A stretch of DNA of 64,000 bases from Pseudomonadota bacterium (GCA_021794595.1 JAJYQN010000128.1:1-64000); one strand, 5' to 3'. Positions 1-9,609 are shown, counted from the stretch's first letter. A program made the numbers and translations. Notes: generated from the sequence alone by a model not told the origin.

Positions 1-100
1 CTTTGCGGGCCGCTGTCCGCTTGGACACCTTCAATGCCTCGAAGGCCTGACACCGGATCGCGTGGAGCAAGCGCTCCAAACGGTGCTGGGCGCCTCTTAG
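1..100 (+). CDS. waaF: C-terminal end of a WaaF-like LPS heptosyltransferase (5' truncated by window edge)
   Basis: The reading frame begins at base 2 and ends at TAG 98-100, giving about 32 residues. The peptide contains CPLGHLQCL followed by a leucine- and proline-containing tail. This matches the conserved Cys-rich end (CPLGH-x2-CL) of ADP-heptose:LPS heptosyltransferase II, which adds the second heptose to the inner core on the cytoplasmic face of the inner membrane. Only the tail is visible, so the assignment rests on this motif and on the adjacent LPS core genes. Another GT9 heptosyltransferase is possible. Confidence 0.7.
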   Translation, partial: FAGRCPLGHLQCLEGLTPDRVEQALQTVLGAS

Positions 101-386
101 GGGGAATGAGGTCTGGCTGCGAGGCGCGCAGCAGGCGTCGATGTTCGTGGGTGCTAAGGCTTGTGGGCTTTGGGGGTGCTATGAAAACGATTGACAGCAG
201 TTTGGGGGCTTAAGCTACGCCTCCTTCTTGGCAGTGGCCTTTGGGGCCCGGTTGCGCCTCCAAAGGCCTGCGTACGGCTTGTATTTGCTCCTTTGTTGGT
301 TATCCGTTTACAGTTGCGATTCAGAGGAGAGTATTTTGCCGCAATCGTGTATCGTTACCTAAGAAATTCCTTAGCCGAGCGTTTCT

Positions 387-611
387 ATGATAGCGTCCGT
401 CAAAGAGATACTAGATCGTGCGCTGGCCATGCCGGAAGACGATCGCGCCGCGATCGCTGAGCGCTTGCTCGTAAGCCTTGATGCCAAGCCCGACCACAAC
501 GTCGAAGAGGCCTGGCAACAGGAGATCCAACGTCGGTTGTTGGATATTGATCAAGGGAACATCGCCTGTGTGCCGTGGGAAGAGGTGCGGCGGAGGATGG
601 TCAAGCCCTAG
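387..611 (+). CDS. Addiction-module antitoxin component (RelB/CHP02574-like)
   Basis: This 74-residue acidic protein starts with a short helical segment (VKEILDRALAMPEDDR) and ends with a tryptophan-containing W-E-E-V-R-R-R tail, as in the TIGR02574 addiction-module component family. That family is the small antitoxin partner of ParE/RelE-type toxins and usually represses its own operon. The stop codon shares one base with the GTG start of the following toxin gene, so the two are translationally coupled. No clear Shine-Dalgarno or operator palindrome was seen upstream. Confidence 0.75.
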   Translation: MIASVKEILDRALAMPEDDRAAIAERLLVSLDAKPDHNVEEAWQQEIQRRLLDIDQGNIACVPWEEVRRRMVKP

Positions 612-904
612 TGTGGCCTGTTGTTTTTCATCCCGAGGCCTACGCGGAGCTTGTACAGGCCCGGGATTGGTATGAAAAAAGGAGTGTCGGGCTCGGGGGG
701 ACATTCTTTTCAGAGATAGAGTTAGCCGTCCTTGCGATCCAGGAGAGCCCCGATACCTGGCCGCGCTACACAGCAGGCACAAAGCGGTTTCTGGTCCACC
801 GCTTTCCGTTTGCGATCATATATCGGCAGACCAATCAGACTGTTCAGATTATTGCCGTCATGCACTTGAGGCGACGACCGGGTTATTGGCGATCAAGAAC
901 TTGA
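611..904 (+). CDS. ParE/RelE-superfamily toxin
   Basis: The 97-residue protein carries the plasmid-stabilisation fold features: an N-terminal strand (VVFHPEAYAEL), a helical segment with ARDWYE, and the C-terminal pattern FPFAIIYR followed by VMHLRRRPGYW. This is typical of the ParE/RelE toxin family (gyrase poison or ribosome-dependent mRNase). I chose GTG 611 rather than the upstream ATG 575 because it overlaps the antitoxin stop by one base and the homology begins there. The pair sits between LPS core genes and looks like an insertion. Confidence 0.8.
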   Translation: MWPVVFHPEAYAELVQARDWYEKRSVGLGGTFFSEIELAVLAIQESPDTWPRYTAGTKRFLVHRFPFAIIYRQTNQTVQIIAVMHLRRRPGYWRSRT

Positions 905-1304
905 GTAAAGCGACTCCACATGACTCTGGCCAATGGTCCTTTTCCTTTACGTGTGGTTCTGGCAGTGTTTGTCAACAGAGATGTCGCATGGGCCGGTTCA
1001 AGTCGCCCCGATAACGGCTCGGAGGGGTCGTTAAGCCCGACGGGGCGATACGGGTAGCGCTTTCCGGAAAAAAACGCCGCCTGAGCCACTCCGACTTTGC
1101 GAAACCACGTTTGACCCCCTGTTCCGAGTTGCGGCCTGTTCCCACAAAACACCACGACCAGCTGACTCCTGAGTTTTCAAGACGGGCGCGGGGAACGGAA
1201 GCCGAAATCAAAGCCGGCAATGCCAAGGTCCATGAATCGGGATAACCCCTAGGAATAACAGACCATGCGTGGACAAGTCTTTACCCCTTGGCTATTGTGG
1301 CGCC
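905..1304. other. Intergenic stretch without a supported gene
   Basis: There is no credible coding sequence here. The open frames on both strands lack recognisable homology. An 8-bp inverted repeat (TCGCCCCG at 1003-1010, CGGGGCGA at 1041-1048) is present, but no T-run follows it, so it is not called a terminator. The stretch could be a decayed insertion, but nothing in it proves that. Confidence 0.4.
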
Positions 1305-2417
1305 ATGCTTTCTGATGCCATCGACCCGCACACCGTCCGCCGGGTACTCGTGATCAAGCTCCGCCACCACGGCGACGTGCTGTTGACAACCCCCGTTTTT
1401 CGGGGCCTGCACGCTACCCTTCCCGAGGTCGAGGTCGACGCCCTGATCTACCAAGACAGCCTCGACCTGCTGACCTTGAACCCGGACATTCGGGCGATTC
1501 ATACCATCAATCGCAGGGCCCGCGACTGGCCGCTCCGCCAAAAGCTGGCCGCCGAATGGCGTCTGCTGAAGGCCTTAAAGGCCCGTCACTATGACCTTAT
1601 CGTTCATCTCACAGAACACCCGCGCGGGGCGCTGCTGGCGCGCTACTTAAAGCCCCGTTTTGCGGTCACGCGCCGCTACCCCGGGCGTCGCGGGCGCTGG
1701 TGGCGCAAGAGCTTCACCCACCTCTACGATGTGCCGATGCGTCAACGTCATACCATCGAGACCCATCTCGACGCCCTGCGCCGCCTGGGGCTCGTTATCC
1801 CGGGCACGGAACGCGGCTTGCGTCTTCTGCCAGGCGATGAGGCCAGCGCTCGAATCGCTCACCGTCTCCAAGAGGCGGGCCTTGCGGGCCAGCCGTTTCT
1901 CGTCATTCACCCGACCTCGCGCTGGCTTTTTAAGTCGTGGCCGATCTCGTCTATGGCGACTCTTATCGCGCGACTCATCAAAGCAGGTCACAAGCTTATC
2001 CTGACATCCGGCCCCGACCCCGAGGAAAAGCAGATGGTGGCCGATATCTTGGCTGCCGCCCCACGCGCTCCCAATCTTCTGGATTGGGGCGGACAACTGA
2101 CCCTCAAAGAGCTCACGGCCCTCTTGCAAAAGGCCCGTCTTTTTATCGGTATCGACTCGGCGCCTATGCACATGGCCTCGGCGCTGGGGACGCCTGTGGT
2201 CGCGATCTTCGGGCCAAGCGGTGACATCGAGTGGGCCCCGTGGCAGACACCGGCGCGGGTCTTGGTAAGCGATCACAGTTGTCGGCCCTGCGGCTTTGCC
2301 GGATGCGGAGACGGGCATGTGAGCGAGTGTCTCGAGGCCGTGAGCGTGGATCGCGTCCTGGATGCCGTAGCCTCCATGCTCGCAGAAACGGGCGCCTCGT
2401 CATGCATATCGTCTTAA
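1305..2417 (+). CDS. waaQ: WaaQ-like lipopolysaccharide heptosyltransferase (GT9)
   Basis: The 370-residue protein has the GT9 two-Rossmann layout. The N-terminal motif KLRHHGDVLLTTP lies near residues 18-30, and HHGD replaces the usual SSLGD, as in the WaaQ branch. The nucleotide-heptose binding segment IGIDSAPMHMASALGTP lies near 281-297. WaaQ-type enzymes add a branching heptose to the inner core using ADP-heptose. ATG 1305 is preferred because the homology begins just after it. A GTG at 1269 would add 12 residues of no recognisable family. The 3' end overlaps the next gene by 16 bases, indicating an operon. The exact acceptor is not visible from sequence. Confidence 0.8.
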   Translation: MLSDAIDPHTVRRVLVIKLRHHGDVLLTTPVFRGLHATLPEVEVDALIYQDSLDLLTLNPDIRAIHTINRRARDWPLRQKLAAEWRLLKALKARHYDLIVHLTEHPRGALLARYLKPRFAVTRRYPGRRGRWWRKSFTHLYDVPMRQRHTIETHLDALRRLGLVIPGTERGLRLLPGDEASARIAHRLQEAGLAGQPFLVIHPTSRWLFKSWPISSMATLIARLIKAGHKLILTSGPDPEEKQMVADILAAAPRAPNLLDWGGQLTLKELTALLQKARLFIGIDSAPMHMASALGTPVVAIFGPSGDIEWAPWQTPARVLVSDHSCRPCGFAGCGDGHVSECLEAVSVDRVLDAVASMLAETGASSCISS

Positions 2418-3544
2418 TCCGCCAGCGCTATCGACCGGATGGCGGTGCCGAGCAATTTGTGGCACGGGTGGCCGCCGCCCTCGGCGCGCAAGGGGTCAAG
2501 GTCACCCTTGTGACCCGCAGCTGGCCTACCACCGAAACCACGCTTGAGATCAAGCGCTGCGACCCTTGGTATATAGGGTCCATCTGGCGCGATCTCGGGT
2601 TCGCCCTCTGCGCTTGCCGGCTTTTGCGGTCTTCACCGGCCGATCTCGTCCAGAGTCATGAGCGCATGAGTTGTGCCGACATTTTCCGGGCCGGCGATGG
2701 GCTACATCGGTCCTGGCTTCGGGAGAGGCGGCGCACGACGAATCTCTGGGGACGGTTGCGGCTACGACTCAACCCGTATCATATCTATGCCCTGAAGGCC
2801 GAGGCCCGGACCCTGAGCAGCACACGGCTGCGCGCCATCATTTGCGGATCAGAGATGGTGCGCGATGAGATCCGTAAAGCCTTCCCGATCACCACCGATA
2901 AATTGGTCGTCTTGTATAACGGTGTCGACTGCGCTCGCTTCCACCCCGACGTGAGGAGTCAACGCGCGACCATCCGCGCGCGCTACGCCATCCCAGAGGA
3001 TGTTAGGCTTTTTGTGTTCGTGGGCTCCGGTTTCTATCGCAAGGGGCTTGCGCAAGCGCTGCGAGCAATCGCCAAACTGCCATTGACGGCGGGTCTGCTC
3101 GTAGTGGGGCAAGACAAAGAGGAGCGCCGTTATCGCCGGCTTGCGGCGACCCTGGGAATCGCCTCGCGGGTGTGGTTTGCGGGACGTCAAACCGATCCCC
3201 GGCCATTTTACGGCGCAGCCGATGCCTTCATACTGCCGGCACTTTACGACCCCTCTCCCAACGTCGTCCTAGAGGCCATGGCCTGCGGGCTTCCTGTGAT
3301 CACGAGCACAACCTCCGGAACGTCTGAATTGCTCACCGAAAACCGCAGCGGCTTTGTGTGCGACGCCTTGAACACAGCCCAGCTCACAAAGGCCTGCGAA
3401 ACGCTGCTCGATCCCGAGCTCTGTGCGGCCATGGGGACTCAGGCTCGGCTTGCCATAGAGCCCTACGATCTCGCACTCATGGGACAACGCTTTAGCGCGT
3501 TTTACGAAGACTTCGTACGCCGCCAGATGGCCGCGCATGGCTAG
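2402..3544 (+). CDS. GT4 glycosyltransferase, LPS core type (WaaG-like)
   Basis: The 380-residue protein starts at an ATG overlapping the previous gene. It opens with IVLIRQRYRPDGGAEQFV (residues 3-20), the donor-side glycine-rich loop typical of WaaG-like core transferases. In the C-terminal half it carries DPSPNVVLEAMACGLPVI (283-300), the EX7E-type sugar-nucleotide motif with Asp in place of the first Glu. Such retaining enzymes add a hexose to the heptose region of the LPS core at the cytoplasmic membrane. The WaaG assignment is by motif resemblance and position in the cluster. Donor sugar is unknown. Confidence 0.8.
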   Translation: MHIVLIRQRYRPDGGAEQFVARVAAALGAQGVKVTLVTRSWPTTETTLEIKRCDPWYIGSIWRDLGFALCACRLLRSSPADLVQSHERMSCADIFRAGDGLHRSWLRERRRTTNLWGRLRLRLNPYHIYALKAEARTLSSTRLRAIICGSEMVRDEIRKAFPITTDKLVVLYNGVDCARFHPDVRSQRATIRARYAIPEDVRLFVFVGSGFYRKGLAQALRAIAKLPLTAGLLVVGQDKEERRYRRLAATLGIASRVWFAGRQTDPRPFYGAADAFILPALYDPSPNVVLEAMACGLPVITSTTSGTSELLTENRSGFVCDALNTAQLTKACETLLDPELCAAMGTQARLAIEPYDLALMGQRFSAFYEDFVRRQMAAHG

Positions 3545-4652
3545 ACGCAAAAGCCGCCTCCCCTTGCGGACCGCCATAGCTTGGCGCAGCCTGCGCACGG
3601 CACTAGCCCGTACGCCACCCCAAAAAGTGGAACGTGTGCTGATCGCCCATAACCTCCTCTTAGGCGACACCCTGATGCTGGCCTCGCTTCTCGCCGGCTT
3701 ACGCGCCCGCTACCCAAAGGCGCTCCTCGCCATGACCTGCGCACCGGCCTTTCTCCCTCTGTACGAAGGACGTCCCTATGGGGTAGAGGCCATAACCTTC
3801 GATCCCCGAGAACCGGAGAGTCTCACGCGCATAGCCGCTCTCGGCCCCTTCGATTTGGCGATCGTGCCCGGGGAAAGCCGTCACGGCTGGTTGGCTCGGG
3901 CGGCCGGGGCACGTTGGGTGCGTGGCTATCGGGGCGGGGCCTGGTACTACCAGGCAGCCCTCGACGAGCGCTGTGAGTTACCGGAACACCTTCAGCCCTT
4001 GGTCGATATCATGGGGCATCTGGCCCAACACGATCCCGGCCGCTTCAATCCCGACGACTGGCCGCCGCCCGCCGCCGGTGCCTTTGAGCCGCCCGACGAG
4101 GCCTACGCGGTACTCCACCTCGGCGCGGGATCTCCTTTGAAATACTGGCCGCCCGCGCATTGGCGGACGCTTGCCGAAAGCCTGGTCCAACGCTGGGGAT
4201 TGATCCCGGTCTTCAGTGCCGGACCGGGCCAGGAGGAGCTCGTGCGCGCGGCCGATCCGCAGAAACAGTTTTTGGATGTCGGCGGCCGCCTCGATCTGCG
4301 GGACATGTGGCAACTTCTAAAAAAGGCCGCTCTTCTGGTCTCCTTGGACACCGGCATAGCCCATCTTGCGCGCCTCACCAAGACCCCGTCCGTCGTGCTC
4401 TTTGGGCCGGGGCAAGCGGACCTTTATAGCCCAGGACGTTTTTTTGCCGATGCCGCCTATAAGGCCGTAACGATCCACGAGATGCCTTGTCGAAACGAGG
4501 CCTTGCTCTTTGAACGGACGCGCCCCTGGATACGTACGTGTGTACGTACACCGTCGGCTTGTCACTTCGAGGCCCGTTGCAGTACCGGTATCGGTATCGA
4601 GAGCGTGACAGCCGCCGTTCACGAGGTCCTAAAGAAGGCCAACAAGGCCTAG
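3537..4652 (+). CDS. GT9 family glycosyltransferase, paralogue A
   Basis: The 371-residue protein overlaps the preceding GT4 gene by 8 bases. GT9 landmarks are LLGDTLMLASLL (catalytic-type Asp44) and SLDTGIAHLARLTKTPSVV (Asp271), with a C-terminal Cys-rich region. An Arg-rich N-terminal extension of about 30 residues precedes the first strand. A clear paralogue (A') lies at 8023-9144, sharing the blocks FDLAIVP/YDLAIVP, WLARA-GARW and a PGRF motif after the nucleotide-binding loop. It probably transfers a heptose or other sugar onto the LPS core. The specific linkage cannot be told. Its stop codon overlaps the stop of the convergent amidotransferase gene. Confidence 0.78.
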   Translation: MARRKSRLPLRTAIAWRSLRTALARTPPQKVERVLIAHNLLLGDTLMLASLLAGLRARYPKALLAMTCAPAFLPLYEGRPYGVEAITFDPREPESLTRIAALGPFDLAIVPGESRHGWLARAAGARWVRGYRGGAWYYQAALDERCELPEHLQPLVDIMGHLAQHDPGRFNPDDWPPPAAGAFEPPDEAYAVLHLGAGSPLKYWPPAHWRTLAESLVQRWGLIPVFSAGPGQEELVRAADPQKQFLDVGGRLDLRDMWQLLKKAALLVSLDTGIAHLARLTKTPSVVLFGPGQADLYSPGRFFADAAYKAVTIHEMPCRNEALLFERTRPWIRTCVRTPSACHFEARCSTGIGIESVTAAVHEVLKKANKA

Positions 4653-6469
4653 CGGGACACCAGGCCTAGCGCGCGCAGCGACACGTCCAGGACCAAGAGT
4701 TGATAGACGGGTTCGGCCAGTTTATCGAACCCGCCCCGAAAACTCCCAACGAGCGTGTCGACGCGGGCGGCCTGTAACTGACCATGGGTCGCTTGGGCTA
4801 GGCGTTCGCCAAGACCCGGCAAACGCGACGCAAGTTCGTGACGCAACCAGGTGTTCAGCGGCGGCGAAAAGCCGCGCTTCTTCGCGGTCAGGAGTTTCTC
4901 TTGCTGACACAGTTCGCAAGTCGCCACGAGCAGGCTTTTGGCGGGTCGCTGGAACCGTTGCCGGTGAGGTAAGCCCGTCACCGCTTCGACAAGCGGGTGG
5001 TCCAAAAGGGGGGCGCGCAACTCGAGACCATGGGCCATGGTGCACAAATCCCCCTTACGCAAAATATACTCGGGGAGGTAATTGGCGAAATCGACAGCCA
5101 AAATCCCCTTTAAGCCCTTCTCGGTGGACGGGAAGTCCCGCCAGTATACGACCGATGTCGCCGACAGATCCGGCTGCAAGTAGCGGCGCACAGCCGGCGA
5201 CATCCCGGAGAACCGCAGCACATAGGCCTCCTGCCAGGTAAGCCCCAATTCCTCGCGCCAACGAGCAGGCTTCTCCCAGGGTAGGTGATCGGACGTTAAG
5301 GACAGGGTCATATTGCCACGCCAGCGACTGCGCAGGTGCTGGGCGTAGCGCTTATAGCCGGCGAAGAGCTCGTCGCCTCCGTCGCCTCCTAAGACCACCT
5401 TGACCTCTTGACTGGCGGCACGCGCCAAATACCAAAGCGGTAGGGCACTCGGATCGGCAAAGGGTTCGTCGAGATCCTGCACGATCTGATCGAAATCCTG
5501 GGACAGTGCGGGCTCGATGGGGAGGGCGCGATGAGTCAAGCCTAAGGCCTTCGCCATGCGCGCGGCCTGTGGCCCCTCATCATAAGAGCTCCCGGGAAAG
5601 GTGGCGGTAAAGGCCGTGATGTTGGTGTAGCCCTGGCGCACAAGACTTGCCGCCACCACCGCCGAGTCGATACCGCCACTCAGAAAGAGGCCTGCCGGGC
5701 GGTCCGAGGCGGTACGCAGGGCGATGGCCTGATCCAGGGTCTTGCGAAAATCGACAGGGGAGGGCTTGGCGCGCCAATAGGCGCGGACGTCGGGGGTGGC
5801 GCCTTGTCCGAACTCCCAAGTCAAAATATGGGCATTGGGAAGTCTATGGACGTCCTTAAGAAGGGTAAGCGGCGCCGGGATGTAGCGGTGGGCCAGATAG
5901 GCGTCTATGGCAAGCGGGGCGATCCGTGCCTCGCCATCCAGATAAGGCAAAAGCGCCTTAAGCGTGGAGGCGAAAGCGAAATTCTCGCCATCCCAATGGT
6001 ACAAGAGGGGCTTTAGGCCCAAGCGGTCGCGGACGGCCAAGAGCCTCCGCCGGCGCAAATCGAGAATGACCACAGCGAACATCCCACGCAGGCGATCCAC
6101 GAAGGCGTCGCCCCAAGCCTCGTAGGCGTACAGGATAAATTCCGTGTCGCTCGTGGTGCGAAAGCCGTACCCCTTCCGGATCAACTCGGCGCGGTCTTCC
6201 TCGTAGCCATAGACCTCGCCGTTAAAGCAGATCCAGATATCCTTCTGCAGGTTGGCCATAGGCTGGTCGGCGTCCGGACGGGGATCACGGATACTGAGCC
6301 GCGCGTGCAGAAGGCCGGACGTCACGCGCTCTCGGCCTTCGGTAAAATCCGCTTTCCATAAGACCGCGTGCTGCGCATCGGGCCCGCGTCGAGAAAGCGC
6401 CGCCAACATGGCCGCGCTCTGTTCGGTTCGCACCACCCGTCGACCGACAAACCCCCCGATCCCACACAT
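4649..6469 (-). CDS. asnB: Asparagine synthetase-type glutamine amidotransferase
   Basis: The 606-residue protein starts MCGIGGF, with Cys2 as the N-terminal nucleophile that hydrolyses glutamine. The start was therefore placed at 6469, not at the longer open frame to 6502, because the Cys must follow the initiator Met. Class II glutaminase motifs (SRRGPDA, FNGEVYGY) fill the first 200 residues. The synthetase domain has the PP-loop SGGIDS at 264-269 and a GDGGDELFAGY motif. Asparagine synthetases make Asn from Asp, but close relatives inside O-antigen loci amidate uronic-acid sugars. It lies opposite to and between LPS glycosyltransferases, so sugar amidation is a reasonable inference. Confidence 0.85.
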   Translation of the reverse strand: MCGIGGFVGRRVVRTEQSAAMLAALSRRGPDAQHAVLWKADFTEGRERVTSGLLHARLSIRDPRPDADQPMANLQKDIWICFNGEVYGYEEDRAELIRKGYGFRTTSDTEFILYAYEAWGDAFVDRLRGMFAVVILDLRRRRLLAVRDRLGLKPLLYHWDGENFAFASTLKALLPYLDGEARIAPLAIDAYLAHRYIPAPLTLLKDVHRLPNAHILTWEFGQGATPDVRAYWRAKPSPVDFRKTLDQAIALRTASDRPAGLFLSGGIDSAVVAASLVRQGYTNITAFTATFPGSSYDEGPQAARMAKALGLTHRALPIEPALSQDFDQIVQDLDEPFADPSALPLWYLARAASQEVKVVLGGDGGDELFAGYKRYAQHLRSRWRGNMTLSLTSDHLPWEKPARWREELGLTWQEAYVLRFSGMSPAVRRYLQPDLSATSVVYWRDFPSTEKGLKGILAVDFANYLPEYILRKGDLCTMAHGLELRAPLLDHPLVEAVTGLPHRQRFQRPAKSLLVATCELCQQEKLLTAKKRGFSPPLNTWLRHELASRLPGLGERLAQATHGQLQAARVDTLVGSFRGGFDKLAEPVYQLLVLDVSLRALGLVSR

Positions 6470-6737
6470 AAAACGCATCCCCTCCCAGCAATACCTCATC
6501 ATAGCAGGCAGACCCGCCGCGACGAGTCATGGAAGGCGGATCGGATGCCTGCCTCCCAGGGACCTCCGACCGGGCGGGCCGGCGGACAATCTAAGACAGA
6601 GAAAAAAGGGGGGCTAGACCGCAAAACGGCTGGGAGGACGATCGCCATGGCGTGTGTGTGCGATGCGTGGCGCGAATGAGGCCACAAAACCCGGGGCATA
6701 TTTTGGGTCCAACACCTCTTCGGATACACTCGCGACC

Positions 6738-7742
6738 ATGGCCAAAGTGCGGAAATCCTCGGAAGACCCCAACGCGCACGAGCTGCGAATTCTCGTCATC
6801 CGTCGCGATAACATTGGCGACCTTGTATGTACCTTGCCGCTCTTCGAGAGTTTGCGCCGCCACTATCCAAATGCCCGCCTGGGGGCGCTCGTCAATTCGT
6901 ACAACGCGCCACTTCTTGCGGGCAACCCCTTTGTCGACCATATCCATATCTATACCAAATCCAAACACCGGCCACAGGGAACGCGGCTCGCCCTAACGCG
7001 CGATCGCCTGAGTCTACTTTTAGAACTGCGCGGCCTGCGATACCGGACCGCGGTCCACGCCGGAAGTCGCGTGCGCGCCGAGATGCGCCTTCTCGCACGG
7101 TTCGCGGGCATAAAACACGAGATACTGGACCACCCCAGCGACCAACCGCTCCACGAAGTCGAGCGGGTGCACGGACTGCTACACGCCCTTGGTATTAGTG
7201 GCCCGCCGCCCGCGCCAGGTCTTACGCCGCACGCGACAAAGCTTGCCGCGGTGCGCGGCTCACTGGCTGAGCAAGGTTTTGGGGGGGCGATAGGCCTCCA
7301 TATCAGTGCGCGGGAAGACGAGAATCGCTGGCCACTTGAAAACTTTGCGGCACTCATCAGAGCCGGGGCCGATCAAGGCCATAAATTCGTCATTTTTTGG
7401 TCACCAGGCGATACAAACCGCCCCGAACATCCGGGGGATGATGATCGGGCGCGGGCGCTGATGGAGTTATGTCGAGATCTGCCGGTAATCGCGTACCCGA
7501 CGGCCGATTTAGCGACGCTTACGGCAGCCCTTGCCGCAATCCCCGTACTCGTGGGGTCAGACGGTGGACACTGTCATATCGCAGCCGCCGTGGGGACCCG
7601 TGTCATTGGTCTGTACTGCTCACATAAAACCCGCCAATGGCGGCCGTGGGGGACCGCGCACACGGTACTATCAGCTACCCAGGTCAAGGACATCTCCGTG
7701 GAGGCTGTTCTTTCAGCACTTCCGAAGATCGCACGACGCTGA
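6738..7742 (+). CDS. GT9 family glycosyltransferase, paralogue B
   Basis: This is a 334-residue GT9 enzyme when started at ATG 6738. An in-frame codon at 6654 would add 28 residues without family resemblance. The motifs are VIRRDNIGDLVCTLPLF (Asp28) and VGSDGGHCHIAAAVGT (Asp275 region). The GGHCH block, with Cys and two His, is unlike the usual DTG-x-H-x-A of heptosyltransferases and is shared with paralogue B' at 9610-10602. It also has WSPGDTNRPEHPGDDD, again conserved in B'. It is probably an LPS-core sugar transferase. The donor is unknown. Confidence 0.77.
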   Translation: MAKVRKSSEDPNAHELRILVIRRDNIGDLVCTLPLFESLRRHYPNARLGALVNSYNAPLLAGNPFVDHIHIYTKSKHRPQGTRLALTRDRLSLLLELRGLRYRTAVHAGSRVRAEMRLLARFAGIKHEILDHPSDQPLHEVERVHGLLHALGISGPPPAPGLTPHATKLAAVRGSLAEQGFGGAIGLHISAREDENRWPLENFAALIRAGADQGHKFVIFWSPGDTNRPEHPGDDDRARALMELCRDLPVIAYPTADLATLTAALAAIPVLVGSDGGHCHIAAAVGTRVIGLYCSHKTRQWRPWGTAHTVLSATQVKDISVEAVLSALPKIARR

Positions 7743-8022
7743 TCCGACGAGAGCGCACTTTGCCGATACAGCCCGAGACACGAAGGGGTTTATCGCGGCA
7801 TCGGCTGTGCCGAACCGCCGAAAAGGCCGGCTGGAGGTCGCGCGCATGGTAGCGGGCGGTACTCGAACACGCCGAATAAGGAACGCTGTCGTGGTGCTCA
7901 CGCCACTCGAACCCATATGATAGTACAACGGGGAAATGATGAATCTTTTTCACATACCACCATAAAAAGAGCGGGCGGTCGTATAAAATGGTCCTTCACC
8001 CACGATAGGTCTTGTATTAGCG

Positions 8023-9144
8023 ATGCCGCGACGCAGACATAAAACACCGACCCGGCTGGCGATTGCGGCGTTGACCGCAGCGCAGGCGATCGTTTTGCGG
8101 CATCGCCCGAGGGGAACGCCCACGCGTGTGCTCGTTAGTCTTTATTTCGAAGGGCTCGGAGACATCCTTCTCTTAACGCCCCTCATTGCCGCGCTGCACG
8201 CGCTGTACCCTACGGCAACTATTATCCTCACCATGCCGGAGGCCTACGTACCCCTTTATGACAGACACCCTTACAACGTGACAGCCGTGGCTTACGATAG
8301 ACACGACATTAAAACCCTGTGGAGCTTAAAGCGTAATGGGCCTTATGACTTGGCCATAGTCCCGCTGGCAAATCGACAGGCGTGGCTTGCACGAGCTGTT
8401 GGTGCTCGGTGGATCCGTGGTTTTGTCGGTGACCGCTGGTATTACCGCCTACCTATTGATGAGCTTGTGCCGTACCCGAAATCGATCGTACCGTTTAGCG
8501 ATATGTGGACCGAGCTTGCGGGGGGGCGTGTGGATGCTCGCTACGATAAAGCGGACTGGCCGATGCCGCCACTCACTCAGAATTGCGTCATTCAGGGTCC
8601 TTACGTCGTGCTGCATCTTGCCGCGAGCTCCGCAGTCAGGAATTGGGAGCCCGACCATTGGGCGCAACTCGCGGCAATGCTGGCCGAACGCGGCTTTACC
8701 GTAGCGCTAACGACGGGCGCCAACCAGTCCGATCTGATCCAGGAGATTGATCCCCATGGCCGCTACCGTCATTACCCTGGAACCCTGTCGCTGACAGAAC
8801 TGTGGCACCTCTTGTCCGGCGCCCGCCTGCTCGTCGTCCCGGATACGGGGATAGCACATCTCGCCAAGCTCACACAGACACCCACCGTTGTGCTTTTCGG
8901 GCAATGCGACCCCGCGCTATACGATCCGGGGCGTTTTTGGGCGGGAATGCCTTATAGGGCTGTCGCGGTAGCGGGCGTCGCATGTCGTGACCAGGCGTGG
9001 TTCACGGACCGGCCGGGCGTTTTGGGCAATCTCAAGCGATGCATGCGGAGCCTCGCGGACTGCCACCAAGATCGTGTCTGTATGCGCAGCCTCGCGGCCG
9101 ACACGGTCATGGGCGCCGCGCAGGAACTTCTGGACCTCAAGTGA
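8023..9144 (+). CDS. GT9 family glycosyltransferase, paralogue A'
   Basis: The 373-residue protein closely follows paralogue A (3537-4652). It has an Arg-rich N-terminus, FEGLGDILLLTPL (Asp47), YDLAIVP, WLARAVGARWIRGF, and the binding loop PDTGIAHLAKLTQTP (Asp274) followed by LYDPGRFW. The C-terminal 60 residues are Cys-rich. A 280-base non-coding gap separates it from paralogue B and 465 bases follow it, so transcription may be independent. Its surroundings look lower in GC than the flanking chromosome. It is probably an LPS outer-core transferase. The acceptor is unknown. Confidence 0.77.
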   Translation: MPRRRHKTPTRLAIAALTAAQAIVLRHRPRGTPTRVLVSLYFEGLGDILLLTPLIAALHALYPTATIILTMPEAYVPLYDRHPYNVTAVAYDRHDIKTLWSLKRNGPYDLAIVPLANRQAWLARAVGARWIRGFVGDRWYYRLPIDELVPYPKSIVPFSDMWTELAGGRVDARYDKADWPMPPLTQNCVIQGPYVVLHLAASSAVRNWEPDHWAQLAAMLAERGFTVALTTGANQSDLIQEIDPHGRYRHYPGTLSLTELWHLLSGARLLVVPDTGIAHLAKLTQTPTVVLFGQCDPALYDPGRFWAGMPYRAVAVAGVACRDQAWFTDRPGVLGNLKRCMRSLADCHQDRVCMRSLAADTVMGAAQELLDLK

Positions 9145-9609
9145 CTGCGCTAATTGGCACCCGAACCGCCTAGAAGCGGGCCGTCTATTCATATTTTTAA
9201 TCTTAGTTCTCCATTAAGTTTGAGCTTTGGCGAAAGACCCAAACCAAGTATTTGATCGACAAACAAAGTAGCCAACGTGCCGCTGCCAAGGGCCCGCTCC
9301 TTGGGCTTGCGAACACCTGCAAAATTTTATGAGCACCTCTTTTAGTTATCGGTCAGCGCCAGCAGGCCGAAGTAGCCGGTCCTTGATTGTGGACAAGAGA
9401 ATAAGATGTCCTGAAACAATTGAGCCAAAAGGCGCTTGGTTAGAGACGATATGCCCGCGAAACAGGGCTCGTTACCGCGTACGCGCTAGCACCGTTCATG
9501 GTTCGTGGCGATAGATTCGGTGAGGCCGATCCTTTTCGTAGGACTTAGAGGTTATGTACGGCGGGACGTGTATAATAGCAACGTACTACACCATAGACAG
9601 TAGTCTCGT
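9145..9609 (+). other. 465-base non-coding gap with a possible -10 element
   Basis: No gene is supported. TATAAT occurs at 9571-9576, 34 bases before the ATG of the next gene, but no acceptable -35 hexamer was found at 16-18 bases upstream. A promoter for the following glycosyltransferase gene here is plausible but weakly supported. Confidence 0.35.

Noticed and set aside
1003-1048. 8-bp inverted repeat as a terminator
   Set aside because: No T-run on either strand and no gene end at a suitable distance.
883-1155. Open frame of 90 residues on the minus strand between the toxin gene and the waaQ-like gene
   Set aside because: No family resemblance, no ribosome site and atypical composition. 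It is more likely a chance frame or degraded DNA.
9571-9576. TATAAT as a promoter for paralogue B'
   Set aside because: No usable -35 hexamer at proper spacing and no extended -10. It was kept only as a remark in the gap entry.
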